A DNA stretch of 64,000 bases from Cristatella mucedo (lineage: Eukaryota; Bryozoa; Phylactolaemata; Cristatellidae): positions 8,952,501 through 9,016,500 of the forward strand of contig WPIO01000004.1 in NCBI GenBank assembly GCA_009760855.2, written 5' to 3'. Below, piece after piece: positions 22,641-35,058 of this stretch (within the stretch, counting starts at the first letter, position 1; each line of letters begins with the position of its first letter). The position numbers were made by a program, and so were the translations under genes. A model generated the notes under the pieces. The model had not been told where the DNA came from. It ran no database searches and saw only the letters and a program-made list of their open reading frames with translations.

Positions 22641-23545
22641 TGGAGCTAGAGAACAAAGAGACTTACAAGTGAGGGGCAGAATCTTAAAGTCGAAAGGCTG
22701 CTCGAAAAGAAACACTGCAGGATTAGTTTAGTATGGCAAGTGTGACGTTCAAGGCAGACAAGCCTGCTTGTGGAGATTTCTGATATCCCGACACGATATC
22801 TGTACTGCCTGATTGCACAATCATGAAGACCTTCAATTAGTGAGTTGCCGATATCGTGTCGGGATATCACAAAGTGGATGACTAACCTTTCGCTAGTAAC
22901 ATTTTCTAGGCCGAACCTATTCTTCTTTCAATCACACCAAGCCTAAAGTAGGCACACTTGACTGTAGAGTTGCTGTGGCCATCCAGTGACAGGCCACTTT
23001 GGAGCAGGACACCAAGATTGCTTGCCGAGGCCACAGTAAGTAGCCCAGCTGGCTTAGCTAGTTTGACCGTTGGACTTTCCTGCTTCTTAGCAACACTAGG
23101 TTTACCCAGAACTAGTAATCTGACAATCTTCATTCAATTTTAGAAAGTTTGCTTTCGTCCAAGTGCAAATTTCAGCTATGCATGCTTAAGGGAGTTTGGC
23201 ACGCTAGAAGACAGGGAGGGGCCAGAGCACAGGTACCACTGTGCATCATCTATATGACAATGAAAGCCTATCTTTGCTATGACGTCGGCAAGAGGGAGAG
23301 TGCTAATCGCAAAAAGAAGTGGAAAAATCACATATCCCTGGGGCTACCCCATATTTTAAATGCTCCCCCGAATGACCATCGCCCGATGACATATATATGC
23401 ACCAAAATCTCCCACTGATAGCTTCTAAACCATCTCGGTGCCATCCCAGCGATGACCAGAAGAGATGCTGGTTGCTCAAGAATGACTTAGCGATAAATGA
23501 CATGAAAGGCTTCCAGAAGATCAAGCCGAATCTGCACCTGTCACT
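22640..23545 (-). mobile_element. CR1/L2-like LINE, old degraded copy
   Basis: On the minus strand, decayed blocks matching the LINE appear in order: a remnant of the [18 protein letters not shown] block (here LSLDGHSNSTVKCAYFRL), LVLGKPSV and TSRLVCLERHTCH. Part of the RT, with the GVPQGS region frameshifted, lies at about 23.3-23.5 kb. It is far more diverged than the copies at 34 and 39 kb. Confidence 0.75.
22781..22869. repeat. Perfect 20-bp inverted repeat
   Basis: The left arm TGATATCCCGACACGATATC (22781-22800) is the exact reverse complement of the right arm at 22850-22869, with a 49-nt spacer. It lies inside the degraded LINE. The right arm corresponds to LINE sequence, while the left arm does not. 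Confidence 0.9.
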
Positions 23546-23599
23546 CCCAAAGCCTTTAGGACAGAATGGGTATTATTCTGGATAGTCTCCTGAAGGCGC

Positions 23600-23950
23600 A
23601 CTCCGACCCCAACCAGCTTTCATTGCACATATGGCAGCCAGCAGACTTCGTCCAATGCAACAAAGAGGAAGTGAGACGCATAGCTGAGTCAGGAGTGCGA
23701 TCGATCGAGGAAGTAAGTAGCATGGAAATAGCAGCACTGGATGGCAGGAAAGTATCTGTGCCAACAAAGAGGAAGTGAGAAGCATAGCTGAGTCAGGAGT
23801 GCGATCGATCGAGGAAGTAAGTAGCATGGAAATAGCAGCAGTGGATGGCAGGAAAGTATCTGTGCCACTCTTTGCATCGATGCATCGCTCGCAGGAGTGA
23901 TGATGCCACTGCATAAGAATTGTGAATGTGAGCGATGCAGTCTGGTCTAC
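23600..23950 (-). repeat. Dispersed repeat family C, copy 3
   Basis: The reverse complement follows the copy at 1225-1545 through CTCTTTGTTGCATTGGACGA, AGTCTGCTGGCTGCC and the upstream TGCTGCTATTTCCATGCTAC block. It contains an internal tandem duplication of 104 bp. Confidence 0.6.
23658..23865. repeat. 104-bp tandem duplication
   Basis: Units at 23658-23761 and 23762-23865 are nearly identical, each starting CAACAAAGAGGAAGTGAGA. The near identity contrasts with the divergence of the family C copies, so the duplication is much younger than the element. Confidence 0.9.
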
Positions 23951-23959
23951 TCTGTGCAG

Positions 23960-24890
23960 GCGTACGTAGGCCTTTTTTGGCCACACCTAAAAAATAACGT
24001 GGAAAAAGCGGCTCTAAAGAAAAACCTCAAAGCTGTGCACAATCCTGTAGACCCTACGAACTGAACCTAGTAGTAGTAGTAGTAACTCCTTCTCGGAAGA
24101 CTTGTAGCCACCTCGGAGCGGCCTCCAGAAAACGACCAAAGAGGCACTTCCAGAGGTGCCCACAGTCCTCGGCTCACCCTTCAAGCCCTCTACCTCAATG
24201 TTGAACTGCTGCTGCCCAATCCTGAAAGTCAGTCTTGCCAGAAGCTCTGTCGTCTCTACTGCCTGCGGACCACTGGAGCCAGCCCGGCATTCTGGAGAAG
24301 GTGGGCGCCAGCTCCGAAGCCTCGAAGCCAAGGTTGGAGAAATGGCAGAACTGCTTGCAAGGTGTCAAATTCTATATAGACCACGTTTTTCAAAGGGTAA
24401 GACGTGCAGCACACACCGAGTCCCCTGGCTTCTTGGCTAGCTAACTTCATCTGATAGCTACATGGTTATAAGCCGGCCACTTACTTACTTAAGCTCACTA
24501 ACTTGTTAAGCATGGCAGCTCACTAACTTAATGGCCATAAACGGTACAGAAAAGCTTTTTGCGTTCCTGCACATAGTTGCTGATGCATGCAAAAATGGAA
24601 GTGTTATAACCCTAATATTGCGCAGAAAATGATGCGCAGAAAAATGGGCAGAAAAAAATTAACACTAGTGGCAGCATCACAGCATCGGTGCACATCCATC
24701 ATACTAGACATTATGTCAACACAAATAGCCACAATTAACAGTATGCACATATTATTAGCCTTTATAAATAAGCACACTCTCAAGTTCACACACATACACA
24801 AATTCATACACAGACACATAAGTACACAAATACTCACACACACATACGCACACACGCACACGGCGTGTAAGCATCTGAGCACGTAAGCTC
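23960..24890. other. No gene recognised
   Basis: Short frames at 24.0-24.45 kb on both strands show no known domain. A CA-rich tract precedes the (GT)n array. Confidence 0.3.
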
Positions 24891-24891
24891 A

Positions 24892-24894
<3 letters not shown>

Positions 24895-24969
<75 letters not shown>
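24895..24969. repeat. (GT)n microsatellite
   Basis: About 37 uninterrupted GT units. Confidence 0.97.
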
Positions 24970-24970
<1 letters not shown>

Positions 24971-25474
24971 ATGCACTATTGTATGCACACTTTATGTGTG
25001 CATGCACATGTGATATCTTATTTGAGATGTCTTATTTGATGCTCAGAGTCAATTCTGTTGAGAAATTGATCCGGAATTGTAGACAAACATGGCGTTCATG
25101 CCAAACCGTATACGGGAGTGATTTGAAATCATGGGCATGTCACTTCCTATAAGCCTATCATTTAGTGATTAAGTTCACAAGATTAGCACTTTAATCTATC
25201 CCTATTGCCGTCTGTGCAGGCAAAATAATTCGTCCTGAAATCGGTACCGGATGAATAACCAAAGAAAGAAGTGAACTTGAGTATGGCTGCTCTCTTAAAC
25301 TTGTGATCCACCTACAAATCTATATATACAAGTGAGTAAATACATGTATAAATATATTTATATATGTATAATTATATGTATTCAAGTCATGCATGCATAA
25401 AAATTATATGTACCGGTAAATTTGGGAAGGAAAAACCCAAGAATATTTGTCCTACATTGATGCTTAGTTCTACT

Positions 25475-25630
25475 CTGAGCAAACAGGCTGCCGAGGTATT
25501 GGATTATGGTTGAAGGTTCGATTGCAGCTGAGGGCGATACTTTGTTGTCCACTGTAAGTGGTGGTGATAAGGCTCTTCTTCGGCTATGTAAATGAGGCTT
25601 TTAAATCGGCTAACCTCCTTCTATTAAAGG
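25475..25630 (+). mobile_element. SINE-B copy 3
   Basis: The tRNA-like B box (AGGTTCGATTGCAGC) is followed by GGGCGATACTTTGTTGTCC, GTAAGTGGTGGTGATAAGG and a tail with AATGAGGCTTTTAAATCGGC. These are the same blocks, in the same order, as the minus-strand copy at 130-290. Confidence 0.6.
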
Positions 25631-25927
25631 TTGCCACTTAAGCCCTTTAAACAGGGGGAGCTGAACCCCACAAGTTTAAGGCGATTAAGCACCAGTTAGT
25701 GGAAGCAGTACGTGTAGCATCATTCTGAAGTGCAAGTCCTCTTGTTTGTTTGTAGGTGATTGGTTTTTTCAATCGACAGTCAACTATTACCTAAAACTCG
25801 TAACCTCTACAGTGTTGCAGCAATGGGTAAGCATAGTAGCCTTCAGGCCAGGCATGTTTATTGATCGAGTACATTGAATTTAAATCTTTTATTCGATGAC
25901 AAAACTTGAGATGTATTCTTGAGTTTG

Positions 25928-26064
<137 letters not shown>

Positions 26065-27220
26065 CTCGCTTTCTCTGGTGTGGTTGTTGACTTCATGGCT
26101 TTCAGTGATCTTCAGGCTTTTTTCTCCTTATATTCTTTTTATGTGGTTGCAATGATGTGCCATCCAGAATCAAATATACACAGGGCAATAAGCTGCCTGT
26201 AAAGATTAATTCTGGGCATTTTTTGGGAATGCCGTGACCATTTTGTGTCAGTCTATGCACTGCCTGGTGGCAAGCCAGTGCAGACAAATGAGCAGTGGTT
26301 TGATGTTGCTGTTGCAATGTTCGCGACAGACAAACTTAGCTATCAAGCTTTGCACCGGCTGTAAGCATCTAAGACACGGATATATGTACATGTACCAAAT
26401 GTAGCAAATTGCAGGTTCCAGATATCAAGATATCACAAATGCATAGATTAGCTTTGCTACAGCGGCCTTATGAAAGCGAGCCCGACTTGTTGCAATGTTT
26501 GTGTAAGTCGAGAGGCGTGGTCAAATGTTGGGGCTTGGTCAAGGCTGGGTCAATAGAATTATGAGAGCATGCTCACACACATATACGGGCGCACACACAC
26601 ACACACACACACACTTGTACACAACAAGCACACGTGTACAAACACACGGGCACGCAACACACACTCTTTTTCCCTCATCAAATAGAGTGATAGTCTTTAA
26701 GGTTCTTCTTAGAGCTCTTGGTCGATCGATAAGAGGTGAGCCCTAGCTGTAAGCAGGATTGCATACTCGTAAGAGCGTTGCAGCAGCTTCAGCAGCGGCA
26801 GCAGTCGTGCGAGCGCACACATCAATCATTTGCATGCTCTTGTCCAACCATGTCTGTCGTACGAGTGTGCCCCCCTGCACACACACACACCCACTCGCTG
26901 GTGCTCTTGCTCTCATCATCCATCGGTCGCCTCCGGTGTCTAGCAGCCGAATGTCACGTGCCTAGTCACGTGCTTCGTTGCCTCTTCTCTTTTTGTCGAG
27001 TAAACAGCTGAAGTAAAATTAGGCCTGCTGCCGTACTGGAGCTGCTGTTCCATAGCAGCAGGGAGAGGAAGCCTGCCTTTATTTGTAAGCCGGCAAGAAT
27101 GATCATTTATTATAACTATCTTTGGCCCCTGCACAGCTGCCTGTCACTTCCTTTCACTTCCAAATGCAGCTGGAGATGCTGCCACTGCTCGGTGGTTCTT
27201 TAATACTCGGTAGCCTCCCT
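26065..27220. other. No gene recognised; short CA tracts
   Basis: Contains (CA)n at 26591-26612 and 26879-26890. No exon, LINE or SINE was recognised. Confidence 0.35.
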
Positions 27221-27224
27221 GGCT

Positions 27225-27375
27225 TGGACCAATGGTTAAGGTGCTTGCCTCGACCAAGGTCAAGGTGGATGCATAGGATGACCGAGGTTGATGGCTCCAG
27301 CCCCTTGGCCTATGTGAAGCGCCTGAATAGACTAAGTTCTCTCTCTTAAAGCTCTATACAAATGAACAATACTTT
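27225..27375 (+). mobile_element. SINE-A copy 3
   Basis: The head reads TGGACCAATGGTTAAGGTGC, the B box GGCTCCAGCCCCTTGG is degenerate, and the 3' end reads GAAGCGCCTGAATAGACTAAG and CTCTATACAAATGAAC. The inner stem is damaged. Confidence 0.75.
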
Positions 27376-27484
27376 TTATAAGTCTGCTCATGGTTGGTCT
27401 AAATTTTCACAGCTGCCAGAGATAGGCATCTTTGCCTTGGTTTGGCGAATACTGGCTGCTCATAGACGGCATAAACATGTCGTC

Positions 27485-27557
27485 GAGCATTTCCCTTTGC
27501 AGCAAATGTAAAGCGCCTAGAAAGAGATCAAGTTCTCTGAGGGCGCTTTATCAAGTG

Positions 27558-27590
<33 letters not shown>
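27485..27590 (+). mobile_element. CR1/L2-like LINE, extreme 3' end
   Basis: Only the last about 100 bp are present, from TTTCCCTTTGCAGCAAATG through the stem-loop (GCGCC...GGCGC) to a (ATT)n tail of about ten units. It is a very short 5'-truncated insertion. Confidence 0.85.
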
Positions 27591-27591
<1 letters not shown>

Positions 27592-27599
27592 CTGACTCG

Positions 27600-29890
27600 T
27601 TCACAGCTAGCATCAGGGCTGGCTGCTCCTGCTACAGCCACACCTCCTTCCTACTTGCTGCTGCATGCTGCTTTACTCCCAGTCTCTTGCTGTTCCTAAG
27701 CTGAAGGTCTTGGGCCCCTGCTCTGGCCACCTTGGAATGCATGTGCTCAGTCAGAAGAAGACCACTGCTGCTACCTTTTAGATGGGAGGGGTAGTGAGGG
27801 GGTGTAAGCTCGACTGGTGCTGCAGGCAATGGGGGGGGGCACCTCGTGGCTGCCAGTGGCCCCGAGCAGCCATCAGACCGGTCATCAGAGAGAACCTGCT
27901 TCTGAGCAGCAGGCACAGATACTGGGGGCAGGATGGAGGCTGGCAGTAATAGCAGTGAACGATGTATGAAAGCTGTGTCTATATCGGCAGCCCTGGCTGC
28001 TCAGCTTTCAGTCGTCCAGGAAGATTTTAGGTCTGTCAGTGGCATCCATCTGGCCTGCTTTGCTTTTTGCACAACCCTACTGCCTTACATGCCTGCTTAC
28101 GAAAACTACCGCATGCCTGCCTGGCTGGGTGGTGTGGTGGTGGGGGAGGTGCCAAACAGATATTACTGGCTGGTCTGTGGCTCTCTCTCTACATAAGTTC
28201 ACCAGCAGCACCAGCAGCTCTGGGTGGTAGGTGGGTGCAGCTGCACGAGCAGCTGTTTGCTTGATTCCTACCAGCTCATCACTCGGACATCAATCTGCAG
28301 CACACTTCCCTTCCTGCCAAAGGCTCAGAAGCAGCAGTAGCAACTCGAGGCTGGGAATGCTGGCTCCCGAGCCGTTGCACCTGATGTCTTGTTGCCTGGC
28401 AGCCCTGTAGGAAATCCAGCACCGAGTCACGGCTCATTGAGAGCACACGTCTTTCTGGGAATGCAGCTTTCGAATTCGCGTGTTATCAAATAAAGGTACC
28501 GTTTTTGAAGCTTCACCTTATGGTGGAATCTCAAAAATTGCTTGCGTTTGCAAGCCCTTCCTTCTAGGGTTGGCATGCAAACGGTCGTCTCATGTATATG
28601 CTCTCATGTGTATGCCTTCGCATACTGTCCCGACGTCCTCACATGCATCGGATAAACATCAAGAGCAGAAAAACGGATCTTCCGAGATGTACCCTACAAT
28701 CATAGAGTTACATGGATATGTAGTTGCTTGTGGTAATCATGCCTCATGATTTCTCAGTCAGGTTTGCAAGCTTCTTTCATCCTGGGCGGCCGTCATTGGT
28801 TCGCCATCGTTATCCAATGCATGCAAGGACGAAGGACACATGAAGAAGAGAGTGAGAGTTCTGAAAGTAGGCTTTATATGGGCCTTACTCCGGTGATAAG
28901 GTGTGATACTTCACGATCATCTGGCATGGATACTAGGCATGCAGCAGGCAATCCTTTTTTTGCTCACTGCAAGAGGCAGAAGGAAGGGGAAACCCGTCAA
29001 GGTCAAGGCTAGTCTTTCACTGCACACATAAATAAGGGTAGTTAAATTAGCAGCTCTTTAACTTAATTAGAATTGATTCGCTTCTGTAAACCCTAAGTAG
29101 ACTCACCCCCATGAACTAGACTTGCCCCACTGCACGATTGTAGTACAAGTACCTTCGGATAATGCTATTGTGTGCTGACAGCTTTGTGAACAATATAAAC
29201 ATCATTTAGCATTCGAGGGCACGAAGCAGTGAATGGTGACAGCTGTACCTATGCTAAGGTCCGTGTAAAATGAAACGATGTCTACCAGATTAATAATCAA
29301 GGGTGTATTCGAATTGCAACTGCTGAAGGATTCAGCCAATGCAGGGATCCCTGATTAGCTTAAGTACTGTCATGAATTGGTTGAGCATTTGTCAGCTAAG
29401 CAATTCCTATTGGGCAGCTGCAGCTCTGCAAGAGCAAATGAGAAGTACCCACTGATGCTTTCACTTGATCTTTGAACAGCTAGGAAAGACAATTCTAAGT
29501 GAGTCACTTAAAACTTGATCGGATTGCTAATGAAACCTGTAAGTACGTGACACTCATATAGATTAGCAAATACAGGTATATCAAACTTTTGCTTCACATC
29601 ATACCTACAAGTTAGATGAGATGCAGCTAGTACGAAATATTTTTTATTCTCCATCACTGGGGCATGCCCACCTATGAGTAGAAGTGGGCAGTTTAAGCTG
29701 TTAGCTTGCCTTAATTTATCAATTGGTTCTTCCTTTCCAGCATATGTAGAGTGCTTAGTGGCGAGAGTTTCGCAGTTCCACGATCTATCAATTGATCTCT
29801 GTGATGCTCTGACCTCTATTAGTCATGCCTACATTTGTACAACGATGGCTATTTATGTCTTTTTTTAGCAGCTCTTTTGTCAAAAACGTA
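27600..29890. other. No gene recognised
   Basis: A 2.3-kb interval with only short frames and a poly(G) tract at 27831-27839. A weak LINE-tail-like string (CAGCATATGTAGAGTGCTTAG) near 29740 may be a very old copy. Confidence 0.3.
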
Positions 29891-29896
29891 TACACG

Positions 29897-30250
29897 TTCG
29901 ATGGTCATGTCAGCAGCTACTATAAATCCACTAACTCATGCCTCCAGTCATGTCTAACGTAGAGTACCTAGTTACAGTTACCTAGTTACCTAGTAACAGC
30001 TCTCGAACAGCTTCCAACTGCTGACGACACATTGGTTACCGGTCCCTTAGCGACCATTCCATCCCCAGTTGACCGAGCAGTAACCGTATCCTCAACTGAG
30101 GCACGTTGTGGGAGCAGCATTCTCATTATCTCCTCCCAGCGATTACGACGATAATGACGAGTGTAATGGGTATATCAGTCTTTAGACTTCAGCGAATGTA
30201 GCTCTACAACACATCCGATTAATAGCACATGATTCATATTACTGATGCAC
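29897..30250 (-). repeat. Probable 3' LTR of a copia element
   Basis: It shares CAGC-ACTATAAATCC and a GTTGACCGAGCAGTAACC block with 33090-33290, in the same orientation, on the other side of the copia coding region. Because the element is on the minus strand, this left copy would be its 3' LTR. Divergence is large and the ends were set by eye. Confidence 0.5.
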
Positions 30251-30285
30251 GAAGTGATGCTTACTATTTGTTTAGTTTTTAAATA

Positions 30286-33000
30286 GTGTATAGTGTACCA
30301 GCTTCTTGGTCAGTGATATGTACCCTTAGGTTGTCATTATATATAGTCGTCGGATGGTGCTGCTTACACATGAGCTCATCATTGACTTGCCGAAGCTACA
30401 GCGATTCTCCTTCAGCTTGGCTGAATGCCGTGTATTATGCTTCTATTGATAATTGGCCAAGTGTCAGTTGCTTTATTGAATACAACGTGATGCTTCCTTT
30501 ACGAGAGGTGAAAGTATATCGAATTGTAGAACTGTTATTTGCCCAGTCTACATCACAATAGCCAGCAAGCCTCAGAGTTAGATTTCGCTACAGGTGTTTC
30601 TGTAAAATCTATCCCGTCCACTTGGAAATACCCCACAGCCACTAGCCGTGCCTTGTAACAATTTACACTACCATCAGCATTATGTTTCACCTTTGAGATA
30701 AGCCTACAGCAAATGGCATGCTTTCCAAGTCATAGTGGTGTACGTTCATGTACATTGTTGTCAGGCAGAGACTGCATTTCGTCTAGCAAAGCCAGCTGCC
30801 ACAAGTGAGCATCGGGCTGCTTGGCGTTTTGCCTCAAGTCTCCGGCTCACAGCAGCCAGCAGTATATATAGGGTGATGCTGACTCGCTATTCCAGCGACA
30901 GGTCCTTAACTCACCCGTGTAGAACGCCTCAAAGTCCAGTTGCTGCTGCACTCGGTGCGCGGGGGGGGGGGGGTCAATTGCATCGTCTTAAATTGAGTTT
31001 GCCAGCAGCTGCTGGTAGAGCTGTCAAAGCATCTGTAATTCAGCTGCTAGTCGCAATGCCGCAGCTTCTACCCATGTCATCCTTACTTCTATGACCACGG
31101 GCTAAGCCTATATTTGGCAAGGCTGGTTTAAGTGTGCACTGCAGCTGCTACACTGTGCCTTTTAGTGCTGCTGCTGTGCTTCAGGTGCCTTCTCAGGCGG
31201 TAATGGTGTGTCTTCTGCGAGTTCCTACAATCGTTCATCGAACGCAGCATTGCGGCTTGCGAAAATGCATCGAGTCTCAGGGTCCAGCAAGAGATGAATT
31301 TTTTACCTAGCATCAGTTTTATAACCAAGAAAAAATGCATATGCCTTGTCTTTAGATCTAGTTTACAGCTAGTCGCTGCATTGAGTCACATGAGCATATG
31401 CTGTGTAGCAAAGTAGAAGAACATGTGGAAAATCTTAAAAGCCATTCCATGCTTTCGCTGTCATCTCATACTGCAAAGGCTGTATGTGTGCACCGGTTTT
31501 TAATGTAGACTACATCTTCCAGCGCCTCTGGTCAGAATCTCGTCTCTAGCTTTCATGTGGTAAAACAGTGACCTTGCCATTTCCGTGCTGGTCGTGTTGC
31601 TCCTTTCGGCTACACCATTTTGCTGAGGCATATTTGGTGCGATGAGCTGAGCTTGAATTTCTGTTTGCTTTAACGGTGACGCTATCTCGTTTGAAGTATA
31701 TTCACCATCCCTGTCCGATCGCAACACCTTGACCTGCCACCATTTCTTTCTCAATGGCCACTCGATGCTTTTCGAATATCTGAATGAAATCGCTTCTGTT
31801 TTGCTTAAAATGCATTCGTGTGAAATGCATGGCCTAAAATAAAATAAAATTCCTGGCATCTTCACTGAATCTCATACAATAGCGATTGCCACAAATCAAT
31901 AGTGCTGCCATTGGCCCAACGACACTGGAATGCACCAACTTGAGCAGCGAGTCTACACGACAAAAGCACATAGCTGTAGACACAGGCTTTAAGCACTATG
32001 CCGAGCTTGCCTTCTGCCCATGCTCGACAGAAGCTTGGGCTAGGGTGAATGTAACTCAAAACCTAGTTGTGTCACTGCTTCTCGTTTCTTCAGGATTTAT
32101 ACATTTTCTGCTGACACGTGCCCATACTGCTAATGCCTCAACTGAAAAGCTGTTGTGGACAAGTGACATTAGCAACAGCAGCATTGGCTAATATTGACTT
32201 GCACAGCATATAGAATAAAATACCCCTCTTTAACCCTATCGGCTGCAACCAAGTTTGCAGAAGGGTTGAATATCAGTACCCTGTTTTGCTAAATTCTTGG
32301 CAGTAACCTTTCTAAGTGCACTGACTAACTGAGAGGAGTTCTTAACCACTGTTAGTACATACAGTACCTCATGCATTTCCGCTGATTGGCTGGTGTCTAA
32401 CTGCAACACAGTTAAATGTATACTGCTCCGATATCATGTGCCTCAAGTATCTCACCGATGCCTATAACGTTGCTCGTCGCGTGCCAATGTTCGGAGATTA
32501 ACTTTGGATCTCAATATACATGTGTGCCGAGTTACACCAGAGTCGATGAGCCATGAAGTGGTGTTGGATGAGATCTTCAGTCAGGCTTTCAGCTTTCTAC
32601 TTCTCTGACATAGCTGTATTGGCTAATGTAACTGTCTCAGCTTGGTGACCTTCTGCACTCTTGCCAAAATCGCAGCTCGTCAGAATCAAGTCCTGCAAGG
32701 CCAAGCTGAGCATGCTTACAGCTGCTGCGTCTGTAACTTTGTTGATCTTTCGATTTAATCATTAAATTTAATCAGTGCTTCGCAGCGTGCTTCGGATTTA
32801 TTCTCTCCTTGCTGAAGCTGCTAGTCGGCCTTTCTGATTACCAATCCCACGACGATAATGATCATCGTTGCCTTCGTGCTCCACGGAACACGTAATTCTG
32901 TTCACTGAATTTGTCAAGTCCAACGATGCCATTCGTGGCTGGGCCCATAGCCTGCCGAGAGTTTAAGTAGTCCCATAATGCATCAACAGATCTCTAAAAA
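30286..33000 (-). mobile_element. Ty1/copia retrotransposon, degraded internal region
   Basis: Read on the minus strand from right to left, the recognisable pieces are as follows. Near 32.56 kb is an aspartic protease site (SWLIDSGVTRHT). From about 32.4 to 32.05 kb is a GAG-pre-integrase block (YGHVSAENV and EGKL). At about 31.75-31.55 kb is the integrase core (LRSDRDGEY and APNMPQQNGVAERSN). At 31.35-31.2 kb is a KDKAYAFFLGYKTD block followed by SRNAAFDE-like text. Near 30.65 kb is the start of the reverse transcriptase (CYKARLVAVGY, VDGIDFTE). At 30.55-30.35 kb is RNase H (GYCDVDWANN, and SIEA then YTAF). The order protease, integrase, RT, RNase H defines copia. Frames are broken throughout. 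RT passes directly into RNase H, so most of the RT is deleted. The element is dead. Confidence 0.8.
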
Positions 33001-33089
33001 TCTCCCCCCCCCCCCCGATTGCTCTGTGTGTGTGTGTGTGTGTTTGTGTAGTTTTTCACGGATCTGTTTTCACTAGGTATTACCATTTG

Positions 33090-33290
33090 ATATTTAGGTC
33101 AGCTACTATAAATCCGCCAACTCTTGCCCTCTGTCAGCTAAACAAAGAATGCCTTGTGACAGCTGACGAACAGTCCTAGCTGCCGATGGCACTGGTAATC
33201 AGGTACCTGGCAACCTGTAATCTCGTCCTCTGTTGATCGACCAGTAACCCTACCGTCAGTTGATTCCCCCTTATGGAAGCAACTTTATCA
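33090..33290 (-). repeat. Probable 5' LTR of the copia element
   Basis: Contains GGTCAGCTACTATAAATCCG and a GTTGATCGACCAGTAACCC block matching the left LTR. In element orientation it ends AAATATCA, just before TGGTAATACC, which could be a decayed primer-binding site. The outer boundary is uncertain. Confidence 0.5.
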
Positions 33291-33604
33291 AGACTTGGAA
33301 ACAGATTTATTTCTCATAAGGGGCTATGCAAATGATGTTACTATTTTTATTATTACTCTGGGAGTGGCGAGGCAGCTGTTATCCCACCTTAATCTTTCTA
33401 TCACTGGAGATTGTATTAGCAGCCGAACTACAATCATCATGTACCTGCATGCTTCCTCTGTGAATTGTAAAAACTCTCATAGCCCCACGCAGCCAATAAA
33501 TCTCGTGGCAAATTGCAGATGCTCCTTTCACTACGGCTGCTTAGCTTGAGCAGCTATGTATGCAGTCCACGATAGGCTGCGGAGTTTTGCATGTGACGTC
33601 CGTG

Positions 33605-34992
33605 CGGATAGTTTTGCTCAATCTTTCAGCAGCTTTTGACACCATCGATCACAAAGTTCTTCTAGAGCGCCTCTCATGTCGCCTGGGCATCACTGGCACT
33701 GCTCTGCAGTGGTTCAGGTCCTATCTCAGTGGGAGACTCCAGAGTAGTGACGTGAATTGACAAAGATCATCTGAGATACCTCTGAAATATGGAGTACCTC
33801 AGGGCTCCGTGCTAGGTCCGGTTCTTTTCACGGTTTATACTCTCCCTCTTGCTGATGTGATTGCCAAGCACAATCTAGGCTTTCACTTCTATGCGGATGA
33901 CACTCAGTTGTACCTTTGCTTTGATCCATCCCAACCTCCGAGCACCTCAGATTCTCTCAACTCACTTGCTGCATGCATTGATGACATCCGCACATGGATG
34001 GCAGCAAATTTTCTGAAACTAAGCGATGACGAAACTAACTTACTAGTTAAGGTCAAACCCAGTGTGATTCAGAAATTGGAGAGGCTGATGCTCAAAATTG
34101 GCTCTGCCAGCATATCTCCTGTCGAATCAGCTCGAAATCTAGGTGTCATATTCCAAAGCGACCTCTCGTTAGACTTCCATATCAGCTCCACGGTCAAATC
34201 TGCCTATTTTCAGCTTCATAATATTGCTAAAATTCGGGCTTTTTTAGATAAGGATAGCACGTCCAAGTTGGTCCATGCATTCGTGACATCTCGTCTCGAC
34301 TTCTGCAACTCACTGCTTACTGGCCTCCCAGCATGTGCGATCAGGCAATTGCAGCTGGTGCAAAACTCGGCAGCTAGACTTGTCTGTCGTGAGCTTTGCA
34401 GTTGCCACATTACTCCACTTCTCTCCGACCTGCACTGGCTACCAGTCAAGCAACGGATTGACTTCAAGGTTTTGGCGCTCACTTTTAGGTCCGTTCATTC
34501 AATGGCTCCAAGCTATCTCTCCGATATACTCCCCCATCAGGCCAAGCATCGTACCACCCGCTTTTCGGAATCCAACAGTCTACAAATACCTCGTACAAAC
34601 TTTAAATCCTTTGGAGACCGTGTATTTAATTCGTATGCTCCCAAAGCCTGGAACTCCCTCCCGACCTGTGTCAGAACATCCCCTGACCTGACCACATTTA
34701 AAAGGAACTTAAAAACACACCTATTTAGGACAGCATTTAGTGGGTCCCTGTGATTCGTGCTTCATGTGCTTATGCGTGCTGACACTGTGCATGCTGCCAC
34801 TAACCACACTTGCATGCTGACCCTGTGCATGTCACCCCTAACCATGTTATTCATGTTGTTCATCAAGTATGATATTACTCACCATTCAATTGCATTTCCC
34901 TTGCAGCAAATGTGAAGTGCCTAGAAAGAGATTAAGTTCTCTGAGGGCACTTTATCAAGTGTATTATTGTTATTGTTATTATTATTATTAGC
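33605..34992 (+). mobile_element. CR1/L2-like LINE, near-intact RT to 3' end
   Basis: This is the longest + strand LINE copy. The frame runs from the first RT block ([17 protein letters not shown]) through [11 protein letters not shown] and [11 protein letters not shown] to the C-terminus TAFSGSL at 34753. It is open except for one TGA at about 33758-33760, where other copies read glycine in DVNGQRSSE. The 3' UTR, the stem-loop with GGGCACTTT and the (ATT)n tail follow. No endonuclease domain or ORF1 is present because of 5' truncation. The tail ends about 65 bp before the exon at 35059. Confidence 0.92.
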
Positions 34993-35058
34993 TAAAAGGT
35001 GATTTTGCTGCTGTATCACACCTATCAAAACAAACAGTGCTTTCTGATCGTTCCAGCC

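Noticed and set aside
34216-34482. Minus-strand 88-codon frame and its homologues at 39474, 57636 and 58270
   Set aside because: They are antisense shadows of the conserved LINE ORF, which explains why they recur.
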